Of a stretch of 64,000 nucleotides of DNA, positions 36,103-44,128 are shown piece after piece; the first letter of the stretch is position 1, and each line of letters begins with the position of its first letter. The position numbers were made by a program, and so were the translations under genes. The stretch is from positions 1 through 64,000 of the forward strand of contig NZ_JAFIWB010000015.1 of the NCBI RefSeq assembly GCF_017163705.1. Direction: 5' to 3'. This DNA comes from Xanthomonas bonasiae. Its GTDB lineage: Bacteria > Pseudomonadota > Gammaproteobacteria > Xanthomonadales > Xanthomonadaceae. The notes under the pieces were generated by a model. The model searched no databases and had not been told where the DNA came from. It saw nothing but the letters and a program-made list of their open reading frames with translations.

Positions 36103-36582
36103 TCAGCCGCGCCGCGCGGCTTCGATCGCGGCGATGTCGATCTTGATCATGCCCATCATCGCCTCGAACGCGCGCCTGGCCACCGCCGGATCGGGATCGG
36201 TGACCGCGGCGGTCAGCACGCGCGGGGTGATCTGCCACGACACGCCCCACTTGTCCTTGCACCAGCCGCAGGCGTTTTCCTGGCCGCCGTTGCCGACGAT
36301 GGCGTTCCACAGGCGGTCGGTCTCGGCCTGGTCGTCGGTCGCCACCTGGAACGAGAACGCCTGGCTATGCGGGAACGCAGGGCCGGCATTGAGGCCGAGG
36401 CAGGGGATGCCGAGCACGCTGAACTCGACCGTCAGCACGTCGCCCTGCTTGCCGGCAGGGTAGTCGCCGGGCGCGTGATGCACCGCCTTTACCGCACTGT
36501 CGGGAAAGGTCTCGGCGTAGAACGTTGCGGCCTCCAGCGCGGTGCCGTCGAACCAGAGGCAAATGGTGTTCTTGCTGATCAT
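36103..36582 (-). CDS. VOC-superfamily (PhnB-like) protein
   Basis: 159 residues from the ATG at 36582, preceded by AGGAG at 7 bp. It opens I-C-L-W-F-D-G-T-A-L-E-A-A-T-F-Y-A-E-T-F-P-D, the PhnB/3-demethylubiquinone-methyltransferase-like signature of the vicinal oxygen chelate fold, and has F-S-F-Q-V, W-C-K-D-K-W-G-V-S-W-Q and a final A-M-M-G-M-I-K-I-D helix. Some annotation pipelines name such proteins methyltransferases, but no SAM-binding motif is seen, so only a VOC-fold metal-binding or dimeric role can be supported. It is divergent from the small membrane protein gene at 36866. Confidence 0.85.
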   Translation of the reverse strand: MISKNTICLWFDGTALEAATFYAETFPDSAVKAVHHAPGDYPAGKQGDVLTVEFSVLGIPCLGLNAGPAFPHSQAFSFQVATDDQAETDRLWNAIVGNGGQENACGWCKDKWGVSWQITPRVLTAAVTDPDPAVARRAFEAMMGMIKIDIAAIEAARRG

Positions 36583-36865
36583 CTGGACTCTCCTGAATGG
36601 ACAGGGATGCCGCATCGAATGGCGTGGCCGCTGCGCGACAGGGACAGCCGTGGCGCGCATGCGCTGCGACGCGCCACGCTGCCGGCACGTGCCGCTGGCT
36701 GCTACGGCACGATTAGGCGACGGATGGCGCAGGAAGGCATGTCGCACGGCAGCATGGCGCATGCGGGCCGGCGCGGGCCGCGGGCCGTCGAGGCGGGCAC
36801 GGGCTAGCAAGCCCTTCACCTGCGGTGTGGTGTTTTAGAGGCCGCACAACCACACGGAGCTTTGC

Positions 36866-37021
36866 ATGGACACCACGCTGATGCCATGGGTCGCCGGACT
36901 GTTCATCCTGTTCGTCGGATCGGCCTTCTATCTGGTCACCCGGGCCAAGAAGAATCGCGACCGCCCGGCTAAGGACGCAGCCGCGACGAAGTCCGGCGAC
37001 GATGCGTCGCTGAAGAAGTAG
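36866..37021 (+). CDS. Small single-pass membrane protein
   Basis: 51 residues. One hydrophobic helix (about 7-26, V-A-G-L-F-I-L-F-V-G-S-A-F-Y-L-V) is followed by a basic then mixed-charge tail ending S-L-K-K. CGGAG precedes the ATG. The composition is typical of a real membrane microprotein rather than a GC shadow. No family recognised. Confidence 0.6.
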   Translation: MDTTLMPWVAGLFILFVGSAFYLVTRAKKNRDRPAKDAAATKSGDDASLKK

Positions 37022-37340
37022 CGTTGCATGGGCGGCGTGCGCATGGCGCGCTGCCGCGAGCGTCCTATCGCGATGCGGCACTCCGAATGCTGCCGCTGTT
37101 GCGGTCTCCCCGCCTGCAATCGGATGTGAGAACGCCACGCTGATCGCGCGCGCCGCGCGTGTGGAGGAATCCAGCCTGGCTTGGCGTCGCGTTGACCATC
37201 GCACAAGGCGATGTCAGGTCCGTGCGCTGTCCCGAACGAACGCCTTCAGTGCAGCCGCAAGCCAGGCCGCCCCGGACGAGCACAGTCGTGTGCCGCAGCC
37301 TCCGTTGCTGTCCGCCAGGCGACCCTGGCCGTCCTCGCCG
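37022..37340. other. Intergenic, no gene recognised
   Basis: About 320 bp downstream of the small membrane protein and of the minus-strand P450 gene. No coding region or clear terminator seen. Confidence 0.45.
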
Positions 37341-40300
37341 TCACGAGAAAATGTCCGCCACGTAGCGGCCGTGCTCGCGTTCGATGCGGTCGGCCCAGGC
37401 GCTGGCGTCCTCGGCGCTGACGCCCATGCTGTCGCGATAGATGCGCACGAAGGTGTCGCGCACCGCCGGCGCCATGTGCTCGCCGTCGCCGCACACGAAC
37501 ACGGTGGCGCCTTGCTGGAACAGCGCCGATACGCGCTCGCGGTCCTGCCACATGCGGTGCTGGACATAGGCCACGCCGTCCTGCGGCGCCTGCGAGAAGG
37601 CCAGGCGGACATCGACCACGCCCATGTCCTGCCAGCGTTGCAATTCGTCCTTGTACAGGCAGTCGACGTCGGGATGGTCGATGCCGAAGAACAGCAAGGC
37701 GTAGCCGACCTCGCGCCCGCCCGCCTTCTGGATCGCGCGTTCCTGCAGGAAGCCATGGAACGGGGCGATGCCGCTGCCGGCGCAGACCAGGATGATCGGC
37801 GTGGCCGGATCTTCCGGCGGGTGGAAGCTCGCCTGCGAAGGCCGCACCGCGACCGACACCAGCGCGCCTGCTTCGAGACCTGCCAGATAGGTGGAGGCCA
37901 CGCCGCGGCGTCGCCCGATCCCCGACAGCGCCGGCGCGTCGAGCACGGCCACGGTCAGCGAACACTGCGCCGGGTCGCGCAGCGGCGAGGAGGAAATGGA
38001 ATATTGCCGCGCGCGCATGGCCGGAAGCGCGCCGAGAAACGCGCCCAGCGCCAGTTCGCAGGCGGGGAAGCGCTCCAGCAGATCGAGCAGGCTGGTCTTC
38101 CTGGCGAGCACCTCGTCGGTATAGGCCGGCTCGGCGGCCAGCGTTTCCAGTGCGGCGCGATCGGGCGGGCAACGCGTGGCGGCGGCCAGTTGCGCGACCT
38201 GCGCGCGCGTGGCCGGTTGCGCCAGTTCCACGTAGTCGGCGAGCACCTGCGCCAGCGCGACCGGATAGCCGCTGGGCAGGCCGGATGCGGCACCAGGCCG
38301 CTGGCCGATGATGACCTGGGTATCGCTGGCCAGGCCGAAGCGCCGCAGCACGCGCTCGACCTGCGCGGCGGGGTTGCGCGGCAGCACCGCGAGATAGTCG
38401 CCGGTGCGGTAGCGCATGCCCTCGGGCAGGGCGATCTCGATGTGGCGCTTGGAGCGCGCGAACGGTGCGGACATGTCGACCAATTCGCGATTGTCGACGA
38501 TGCGCCCGTGGTCGAGTTCGGTCAGCCGCAACGCGCCGAGCCGTGCGGCCGGCACGATCTGCACCTCCAGCGCCTGCGCGGTGTGCTCCTGCGTCGCCTT
38601 GCCCAGCGCCTGGCCGAGGTCCGGCCACAGTCCGGCGTACCAGGCATCGAAGCCGCCGAAGAAATCGCCGCCGGCGTCGGTTTCGCCGCGGGGTCTGACG
38701 CGTGCGGCACCGGCCGCCTCCAGCGCGGCATCGACCCGTTTCGGAATCGCCTGGTAGGTGCGCGCCCATTGCCGGTTGCCGGATCCGAACACGGTGTAGC
38801 GCACGCCGGCCAGATCGCCGGGGGCCAGCCCTTCCACCCACGCGAGGAAGCGGCGCGCATTGTCCGGTGGCTGGCCTTCGTAGGACGAGGTGACCACCAC
38901 CACCGCGCGATCACGCGGCAGGCGGCCGACATGGTCGTCCAGCGGCGCGACCACCGGCGCATAGCCCTGCGCTGCGGCGTCGCCGCCGATGCGCTGCGCG
39001 AACGCCTCGCACGAGCCGGAATTGCCGCCGTACAGCACCAGTAGTGGCGTCCCCGCTGCCGTGCTGGCGGGGGCCGGCGTGGCGGCCGGCGCCAGGACTT
39101 TCTGCGGTGCGGACGGCACCGCGCTGCGGCGGCGCAGGGCGAGGTCGTCGCGCCGGCGTGCGCGGATGCGGAAGCCGTCCGGTTTCAACGTCAGGGTCTC
39201 CGCGACGTCGAGCTGGTAGTTCGGATCGACCTGGTCCAGGTCGAAACGTTGCAGGATCATGCTCAGCACCAGCTGCGCCTCCTGCATCGCGAAGCCGCGC
39301 CCGATGCAGGCGCGCGCGCCGTTGCCGAACGGTTTCCAGGCATTGGGCGGGAGCCGTTCGGCCGCGTCGGGCGCGAAGCGCTCCGGCCGGAAGGCCTCCG
39401 GATCCTCCCACACCTTCGGATCCCGGTGCAGGGTGGGAATCAGCACGAGCAGGGTGTCCTGCGGCGTCACCGCATAGCGGCCGGCCAGCGTGGTCGCCTC
39501 GCGCGCCGCGACCGCGAACGCCGGGGCGGTCGGCCACAGCCGCAGGGTTTCCTGCAGGATCTGCTCGATGTAGCGCAGTCTGGCCAGGTCCTCGACCTGC
39601 GGCGGCTGCGTGCCCAGCGCGGCGTCCACCGCCTCGCGCGCGCGCGCCATCGCCGCCGGGTGGCGCAGCAGCAGATACAGCGCGAACGACAGCAGGCCGC
39701 TGGTGGTCTCGTGGCCGGCGATCAGGAAGGTCACCATCTGGTAGCGGATGTTCTCGTCCGACAGCGCCTCGCCGGTCGCCTGGTCGCGTCCGTACAGCAT
39801 CAGGTTGAGCAGGTCGTCGCGCGCGGCCGCGTCCGGGTCGGCCCGGCGCTCGGCGATCAAGGTGTCGGCGACGCCGCGGATCATCGCCAGGTCGGCCTCG
39901 TAGCGGCGCCGGCCGGGCGCGAGCAGGCGGTTGGCGATGTCGGGCCGGCGCGCGCGCGATCCGGCCTCGGCCAACGCGCCCACCATCGCCGCGACGAAGG
40001 GGTGCATCTCGTTCTGGTAGAAGCTGTTGAAGCGGTAGTCGAAGGCGCACAACGCGATCGTGTCGAGCGTCAGCCTGGTCATGTTGTCGGCCACGTCGAT
40101 CACCGCGTCCGGGCCGAACCGCTCCCAGCGCTGCAGCATCTGTTCGGCGATGTCCTCCATGCGCCCGAACATCGCGCGTACGCCGATCGGACCGAACGCG
40201 GGCATCAGCAGCCGGTGCGCCTTGGCCCAGTTGGGTTCGTCGTTGTAGGCGGTGAACAGGCCGTCGCCGCCGAGGTCGCGCAACGTCTGCAGCGGCCGGT

Positions 40301-40514
40301 GCAACTTCTTCTCGAAGCGGGTCTCGTCGCAGACCTCGTCCACCAGGTCCTGTCCGCTCAGCACGGTCAGCGACAGCGGTCCGCTGTTCAGGCGAAAGAT
40401 CGGGCCGTGCACCTTGGCCAGCCGCATCAGGCTCTGCACCGGCGCATCGCCATCGAGATGGTGGAAATTGCCGAGCAGCGGCAGCGAACGCGGTTGCGGG
40501 ATGGTCTGCGTCAT
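37341..40514 (-). CDS. Self-sufficient cytochrome P450-reductase fusion (CYP102/P450 BM3-like)
   Basis: 1057 residues, close to the 1049 of Bacillus P450 BM3. The N-terminal P450 domain (about 1-460) has the I-helix A-G-H-E-T-T-S-G, the E-T-L-R-L-W motif, and the haem loop F-G-N-G-A-R-A-C-I-G-R-G with Cys403 as haem ligand. The reductase half has an FMN-binding flavodoxin domain (L-V-L-Y-G-G-N-S-G-S, about 490-640), an FAD domain (R-Q-Y-S-I-S-S-S-P) and an NADPH domain (V-C-A-G-S-G-I-A-P-F, and a final D-I-F-S). It should hydroxylate fatty acids in the cytosol using NADPH and oxygen. It starts within the TetR gene end (ATGA), the same regulator-P450 order as bm3R1-CYP102A1. Confidence 0.95.
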   Translation of the reverse strand: MTQTIPQPRSLPLLGNFHHLDGDAPVQSLMRLAKVHGPIFRLNSGPLSLTVLSGQDLVDEVCDETRFEKKLHRPLQTLRDLGGDGLFTAYNDEPNWAKAHRLLMPAFGPIGVRAMFGRMEDIAEQMLQRWERFGPDAVIDVADNMTRLTLDTIALCAFDYRFNSFYQNEMHPFVAAMVGALAEAGSRARRPDIANRLLAPGRRRYEADLAMIRGVADTLIAERRADPDAAARDDLLNLMLYGRDQATGEALSDENIRYQMVTFLIAGHETTSGLLSFALYLLLRHPAAMARAREAVDAALGTQPPQVEDLARLRYIEQILQETLRLWPTAPAFAVAAREATTLAGRYAVTPQDTLLVLIPTLHRDPKVWEDPEAFRPERFAPDAAERLPPNAWKPFGNGARACIGRGFAMQEAQLVLSMILQRFDLDQVDPNYQLDVAETLTLKPDGFRIRARRRDDLALRRRSAVPSAPQKVLAPAATPAPASTAAGTPLLVLYGGNSGSCEAFAQRIGGDAAAQGYAPVVAPLDDHVGRLPRDRAVVVVTSSYEGQPPDNARRFLAWVEGLAPGDLAGVRYTVFGSGNRQWARTYQAIPKRVDAALEAAGAARVRPRGETDAGGDFFGGFDAWYAGLWPDLGQALGKATQEHTAQALEVQIVPAARLGALRLTELDHGRIVDNRELVDMSAPFARSKRHIEIALPEGMRYRTGDYLAVLPRNPAAQVERVLRRFGLASDTQVIIGQRPGAASGLPSGYPVALAQVLADYVELAQPATRAQVAQLAAATRCPPDRAALETLAAEPAYTDEVLARKTSLLDLLERFPACELALGAFLGALPAMRARQYSISSSPLRDPAQCSLTVAVLDAPALSGIGRRRGVASTYLAGLEAGALVSVAVRPSQASFHPPEDPATPIILVCAGSGIAPFHGFLQERAIQKAGGREVGYALLFFGIDHPDVDCLYKDELQRWQDMGVVDVRLAFSQAPQDGVAYVQHRMWQDRERVSALFQQGATVFVCGDGEHMAPAVRDTFVRIYRDSMGVSAEDASAWADRIEREHGRYVADIFS

Positions 40515-41215
40515 GGGGTGCCTTCCTGGGGAGCGTGCAGTGGCGCGACCGGCGCGCGACCGGTGTCGCGATGCGGGGAATGCAGCAGGGTGGCGAGGAC
40601 GGTGTCGACCAGCCGCGCCCGCGCCTCGCCGGCCGCGATCTCCGGGGCCAGCCGCGCCAGCAGCTGCGGGAACTCCGGCGGCTGGCTCAGCATGCTGTTG
40701 AGCAGGACGAAGAACAGCGCCGGATGCGTCGCCTTCACGATGCCGGCTTCGATGCCGGCAAGGATCAGAGCATGGCCGGCCTCGTAGGAGGGACGCAGCA
40801 GGCGTTCGGCGACGACGGTGGCGCGCTCTGGGCGTTCGGACACCACGCGCGCGACGAAGTCGCGGACCGCGGGGTTGGCCTCGTAGAAGGCGGCCATGAT
40901 CAGGATGGCGTCCGTCAGCCGCTCGTGCAGCGGGCGCTGGTCGTGGCGGGTCAGCGTCGCCATGGCGTCGAGGCGCGGGACGACGTCCTGCGCGAGCTGG
41001 TTCACGCAGGCGTTCCACAGCTCGGCCTTGCTGCCGAAATGCACGCGCACCAGGCTCGGGCTCACCCCTGCGGCGGCGGCGATGGTTCGGATATCGGCCC
41101 GCTCGAAGCCGTACCGGGCGAAGCTGGCGGTGGCCGCCGCCAGCAGTGCCTGGCGGCCGTCGGCCTGATCCTTGCCCGGGCGGCCGCGGGGGCGCGGGGG
41201 TGGCTTTGTCGCCAT
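40511..41215 (-). CDS. TetR-family regulator of the P450 gene
   Basis: 234 residues. The N-terminal domain has R-G-R-P-G-K, L-L-A-A-A-T-A-S-F-A-R-Y-G-F, I-R-T-I-A-A-A-A-G-V-S-P-S-L-V-R-V-H-F and K-A-E-L-W, a TetR helix-turn-helix. Its stop overlaps the P450 start by 4 bp, so the two are translationally coupled. A strong palindrome lies 17 bp upstream of the start. By analogy with Bm3R1, which represses CYP102A1 and is released by fatty acids, this protein likely represses the tetR-P450 operon; the inducer here is inferred. Confidence 0.93.
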   Translation of the reverse strand: MATKPPPRPRGRPGKDQADGRQALLAAATASFARYGFERADIRTIAAAAGVSPSLVRVHFGSKAELWNACVNQLAQDVVPRLDAMATLTRHDQRPLHERLTDAILIMAAFYEANPAVRDFVARVVSERPERATVVAERLLRPSYEAGHALILAGIEAGIVKATHPALFFVLLNSMLSQPPEFPQLLARLAPEIAAGEARARLVDTVLATLLHSPHRDTGRAPVAPLHAPQEGTP

Positions 41216-41231
41216 GGTCGGCGTTCCTGCG

Positions 41232-41253
41232 TAAATGTTCAGTTGTACATTTA
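41232..41253. promoter_or_regulatory. TetR-type operator upstream of the tetR-P450 operon
   Basis: A 22-bp dyad: half sites TAAATGT and ACATTTA are perfect, with two further matching bases (CA/TG) inside. It is AT-rich against the surroundings and sits 17 bp before the regulator start, so it should mediate autorepression. Confidence 0.75.
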
Positions 41254-41505
41254 ATGGCAGTCGGCGGCCTTTGCAACTTGGCCGTTCAGCAGGCAGAGCG
41301 TTTGCGCGGCTGCTGGCGCAGGCGCGGCATCGCCGCGTTCCTGCCCGAGAAGCGGACGGTGCGCCGTTGCGCGAACTGCGGCGAAATACGTGTCCATCCG
41401 TGCCGCAGGCGCGGCCCGATCGGCATGCAGCCCAGTGAGCGCGCGGCCGTGCAAGCGCTGCAAGCCGCAGCGCCTGCCGCTATCGCGGTGCGGGCCGCAT
41501 GGGCT

Positions 41506-42801
41506 TCACTTCGGGGTGCCCAGCCCGCCGATGTTGACCATCACCCGCAGGCCGATCACCAGCGCGTTGTCCGGCGCGCGGCGCGCGGCGGTATTGCCCA
41601 GGATGTCGGGATTGACGATGTACTGGACGTTCGGAACCAGCGACAGCGGCAACTGCGCGACGCGATAGCTGTAGTTGAGTTCGAAGATGGTCTCGTTGCG
41701 CGAGATGTCCGGCGCGGCGCCGCGCTTGCGCAGCAGGTCGTTCATGTAGCCCTGCTGGTCGGCGCTGAAGCGGTAGTAGTTCGCGACGGCGCCGAATCCG
41801 TCGCCCGGTCGCGATGCGAACGGGCCGCTGTAGTACAGGCCGGCGGTGACCTGCAGGTCGTACACCTGGCGCGCATCCAGCGGCGCGGCGATGTTGCCGA
41901 ACGCGACCAGCATGCGCTTGCCGGCCATGCCCTGCGGCCGGTAGAGCGCGCGTTCGCCCATCACGTAGGTGCCCCAGCGACCGCCGTCGTACATGCGCGC
42001 CTGCCCGCCGACCAGGCCGCGCAATCCGCCGCTCCGGTTGTAGCGCAGGTCGCTGTAGTCGGCCGAGTTGTACCAGACGCCGGCCACGTAGCGCGGTGCG
42101 CCCCGGCCGAGCGCGGGGTCGGGCTCGTAGCCGACTTCCAGGGTGCCGAGCACGCCGCTGCTGTCGGCGGTGCTCCAGTCCAGGCCGTCGTTGTTCTTGC
42201 GTTGCGGATTGAGTTCGAACGCGCCGACCGAGACATAGCGCGCATCGGGCTTGTAGCGCAGCTTCGCGCCCCAGTTGACGTACGGAAAGCCGACGAAGCC
42301 GCCATCGGCCTGGCTCAGCTGGAACGGGCAATCCGATGCGCCGACGAAGCGGCAACCGTAGCGGCTGCGCGCGAATTGCCAGGTGGTGTTCATGCGCCCG
42401 GCGACGAGTTGCCAACGGCCGTCGGCGAACGCCTGTTCCCAGGTCAGCTGCGCCAGTTGCGCTTGCTGTTGTGGGTACCAGTAGCCCTGCACCTTGACGC
42501 CGTTGCCGATCTGGCGCTGCGACAGGCTGTCGCCGTAGTACCAGGCGCCGGTGACGTGCAGGGTGGCGCCGGGAATGCCGAACAGGCGCTGCAGATCCAG
42601 GTCGGCGCCGGCGACCACGCCGCCGGCATTGCGATCGCCGCGCGACAGGCCGCCATCGGCGTTGCGCGCATAGTCGTTGGACCAGACGAAGCGCGGCGCG
42701 ATGCCGTGTTCGTCCAGCCATCCATCGGTATCGGCGGCCATGGCGGTGGCGGGAAGGGCAGCGGCCGCCAGCAACGAGACAAAAGAAAGGGTTCGGGACA
42801 T
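41506..42801 (-). CDS. OprB-like carbohydrate-selective porin
   Basis: 431 residues from the ATG at 42801 with GGAGCG upstream; the longer frame is low-complexity. A signal peptide ends A-T-A-M-A-A. The mature protein is a beta-barrel of the OprB type: W-L-D-E-H-G-I-A-P-R-F-V near its start, G-A-D-L-D-L-Q-R-L-F-G, W-Q-L-V-A-G-R-M-N-T, and E-x-N-Y-S-Y-R-V near the end, closing with V-N-I-G-G-L. It should form an outer-membrane channel for sugars or sugar acids. It is last in the IclR-MFS-aldolase cluster, 283 bp behind the aldolase gene with a hairpin in the gap. Confidence 0.85.
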   Translation of the reverse strand: MSRTLSFVSLLAAAALPATAMAADTDGWLDEHGIAPRFVWSNDYARNADGGLSRGDRNAGGVVAGADLDLQRLFGIPGATLHVTGAWYYGDSLSQRQIGNGVKVQGYWYPQQQAQLAQLTWEQAFADGRWQLVAGRMNTTWQFARSRYGCRFVGASDCPFQLSQADGGFVGFPYVNWGAKLRYKPDARYVSVGAFELNPQRKNNDGLDWSTADSSGVLGTLEVGYEPDPALGRGAPRYVAGVWYNSADYSDLRYNRSGGLRGLVGGQARMYDGGRWGTYVMGERALYRPQGMAGKRMLVAFGNIAAPLDARQVYDLQVTAGLYYSGPFASRPGDGFGAVANYYRFSADQQGYMNDLLRKRGAAPDISRNETIFELNYSYRVAQLPLSLVPNVQYIVNPDILGNTAARRAPDNALVIGLRVMVNIGGLGTPK

Positions 42802-43034
42802 GGGACGCTCCACGGACGAGACGATGCGCCCGCTGGACGCGCGCGGCAGGTGCGCGGCGTCGCGGCAGTGCGCGAAGGGGAGACACCTTCCGGTCGTGGA
42901 GCCGCAAGACAGCGTCGCGTCCGTCGGCGACGGACACGGCCTGTGCGCAGATCTGTGGGGGGACCGGCAAAAGACGCGGTGACACAGCACAAAACGCGGT
43001 GCGCGGCGCCGATCCGCGAGCCATCGGCGCAGCG

Positions 43035-43062
43035 GATGGGCCGCGCCACTGCGCGGCCCATC
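43035..43062 (-). terminator. Perfect hairpin between aldolase and porin genes
   Basis: GATGGGCCGCGC and GCGCGGCCCATC form a 12-bp stem with a CACT loop, 22 bp after the aldolase stop. No T run follows on the minus strand, so it may be an attenuator or mRNA stabiliser that separates porin expression from the upstream genes. Confidence 0.5.
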
Positions 43063-43084
43063 GGACTGGATGGAACCCGTCGGG

Positions 43085-44014
43085 TCAGGCCACCTTGCCG
43101 AGGCCGGCGGCGGCCATCGCGTCGGCGATTTCCTTGTCGGCGCCGTCGGCCAGCGGCAGCAGCGGCGAACGCACGGTGGCGTGATCGAGCAGGCCGCGTG
43201 CGGCCAGCGCCCACTTCAGCGCGACCGAGCCTTCCATGTGCGAGCCGCGGTGATAGACGCTCTTGGTCACCGGCAGCAGGCGGTCGTGCAGCGCGCGCGC
43301 CCTGGCGTAGTCCTTGGCCTTGCCGGCGGCGATCATCTCGATCAGCGGCTCCGGGGCGATGCAGCCGTAGCCCACCAGCGCACCGTCCACGTCGAACATG
43401 GTGTGCAGCAGGTATTCGTCGTGGCAGGTCAGCACCGGCACGTTCGGACGCTCCTTGCGGAACACCGGGATCTCGGTGTCCCAGCGCTTCATGTTGCGCA
43501 CGCCGTTCTTCATCGCGATCACGCCCGGCAGCGCGGCGATCTCCAGCAGCGTTTCCAGGTTGTAGGTGGCCTTGGTCACGTCCGGGTACTGGAACAGGAT
43601 CATCGGCAGGCCGCTGGCTTCGTGGATGGCCTTGTAGCGATCCTGCGGCGCGCCCTTCTGGTAGCCGAAGCGCAGCCAGCCGTGCGAGGGATAGATCAGG
43701 CCCGCCGAGGCGCCGGCGGCGACCGCGCGCTTGGCTTCGTCGGCGGCCACCCGGGTGCCTTCCAGGGTGATGCCGGCGATGATCGGAATGCGGGCGTCGA
43801 CGGCGTCGCGGAACGCCTCGATCACCTTGGCCTGCTCGTCGCGCTCCAGGAAGGTGCCTTCGCCGGCGTGGCCGAGCACGGTCAGGCCCTTGACGCCCTC
43901 GATGCCGCCCAGCCATTTGCCGATGCGCTTGATCGCGGAATAGTCGACGGCGCCGTCGCGGGTGAACGGGGTGACGGGCGCGGGAACCAGGCCTTTCAGG
44001 TCGATGTTGCTCAT
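43085..44014 (-). CDS. DapA/NAL-family aldolase or dehydratase
   Basis: 309 residues forming a single TIM barrel of the dihydrodipicolinate synthase/N-acetylneuraminate lyase family. The Schiff-base lysine is Lys169 (A-M-K-N-G) and the catalytic Tyr is Tyr143 (F-Q-Y-P-D). The usual G-T-T-G-E or G-S-T-G-E loop reads G-H-A-G-E (48-52), so both hydroxyl residues are replaced and it is probably not a lysine-pathway DapA. It may cleave or dehydrate a 2-keto-3-deoxy sugar acid. The company of an MFS transporter, a porin and an IclR regulator supports a catabolic role. The substrate is unknown. Confidence 0.85.
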   Translation of the reverse strand: MSNIDLKGLVPAPVTPFTRDGAVDYSAIKRIGKWLGGIEGVKGLTVLGHAGEGTFLERDEQAKVIEAFRDAVDARIPIIAGITLEGTRVAADEAKRAVAAGASAGLIYPSHGWLRFGYQKGAPQDRYKAIHEASGLPMILFQYPDVTKATYNLETLLEIAALPGVIAMKNGVRNMKRWDTEIPVFRKERPNVPVLTCHDEYLLHTMFDVDGALVGYGCIAPEPLIEMIAAGKAKDYARARALHDRLLPVTKSVYHRGSHMEGSVALKWALAARGLLDHATVRSPLLPLADGADKEIADAMAAAGLGKVA

Positions 44015-44128
44015 GCTGTTTTCCTCTTCTTCGGGTCAACGGGGGATGGAGTCGAACGCGGCGCTCGACGTGGGGTGGTGCGAAGCGATGGCGCGCGGCG
44101 GGCTGCGCCGCCGCGGCCGGCGCCGGAC

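Noticed and set aside
36103-36582. Annotation of the VOC protein as a 3-demethylubiquinone methyltransferase.
   Set aside because: The PhnB-like signature is often given that name, but no SAM-binding motif is present.
37161-39044. Plus-strand frame of 627 codons opposite the P450 reductase half.
   Set aside because: Shadow of a well-supported gene; no domain.
43085-44014. Assignment as lysine-pathway DapA.
   Set aside because: The substrate loop is G-H-A-G-E and the neighbours are transport and regulation genes of a catabolic cluster.
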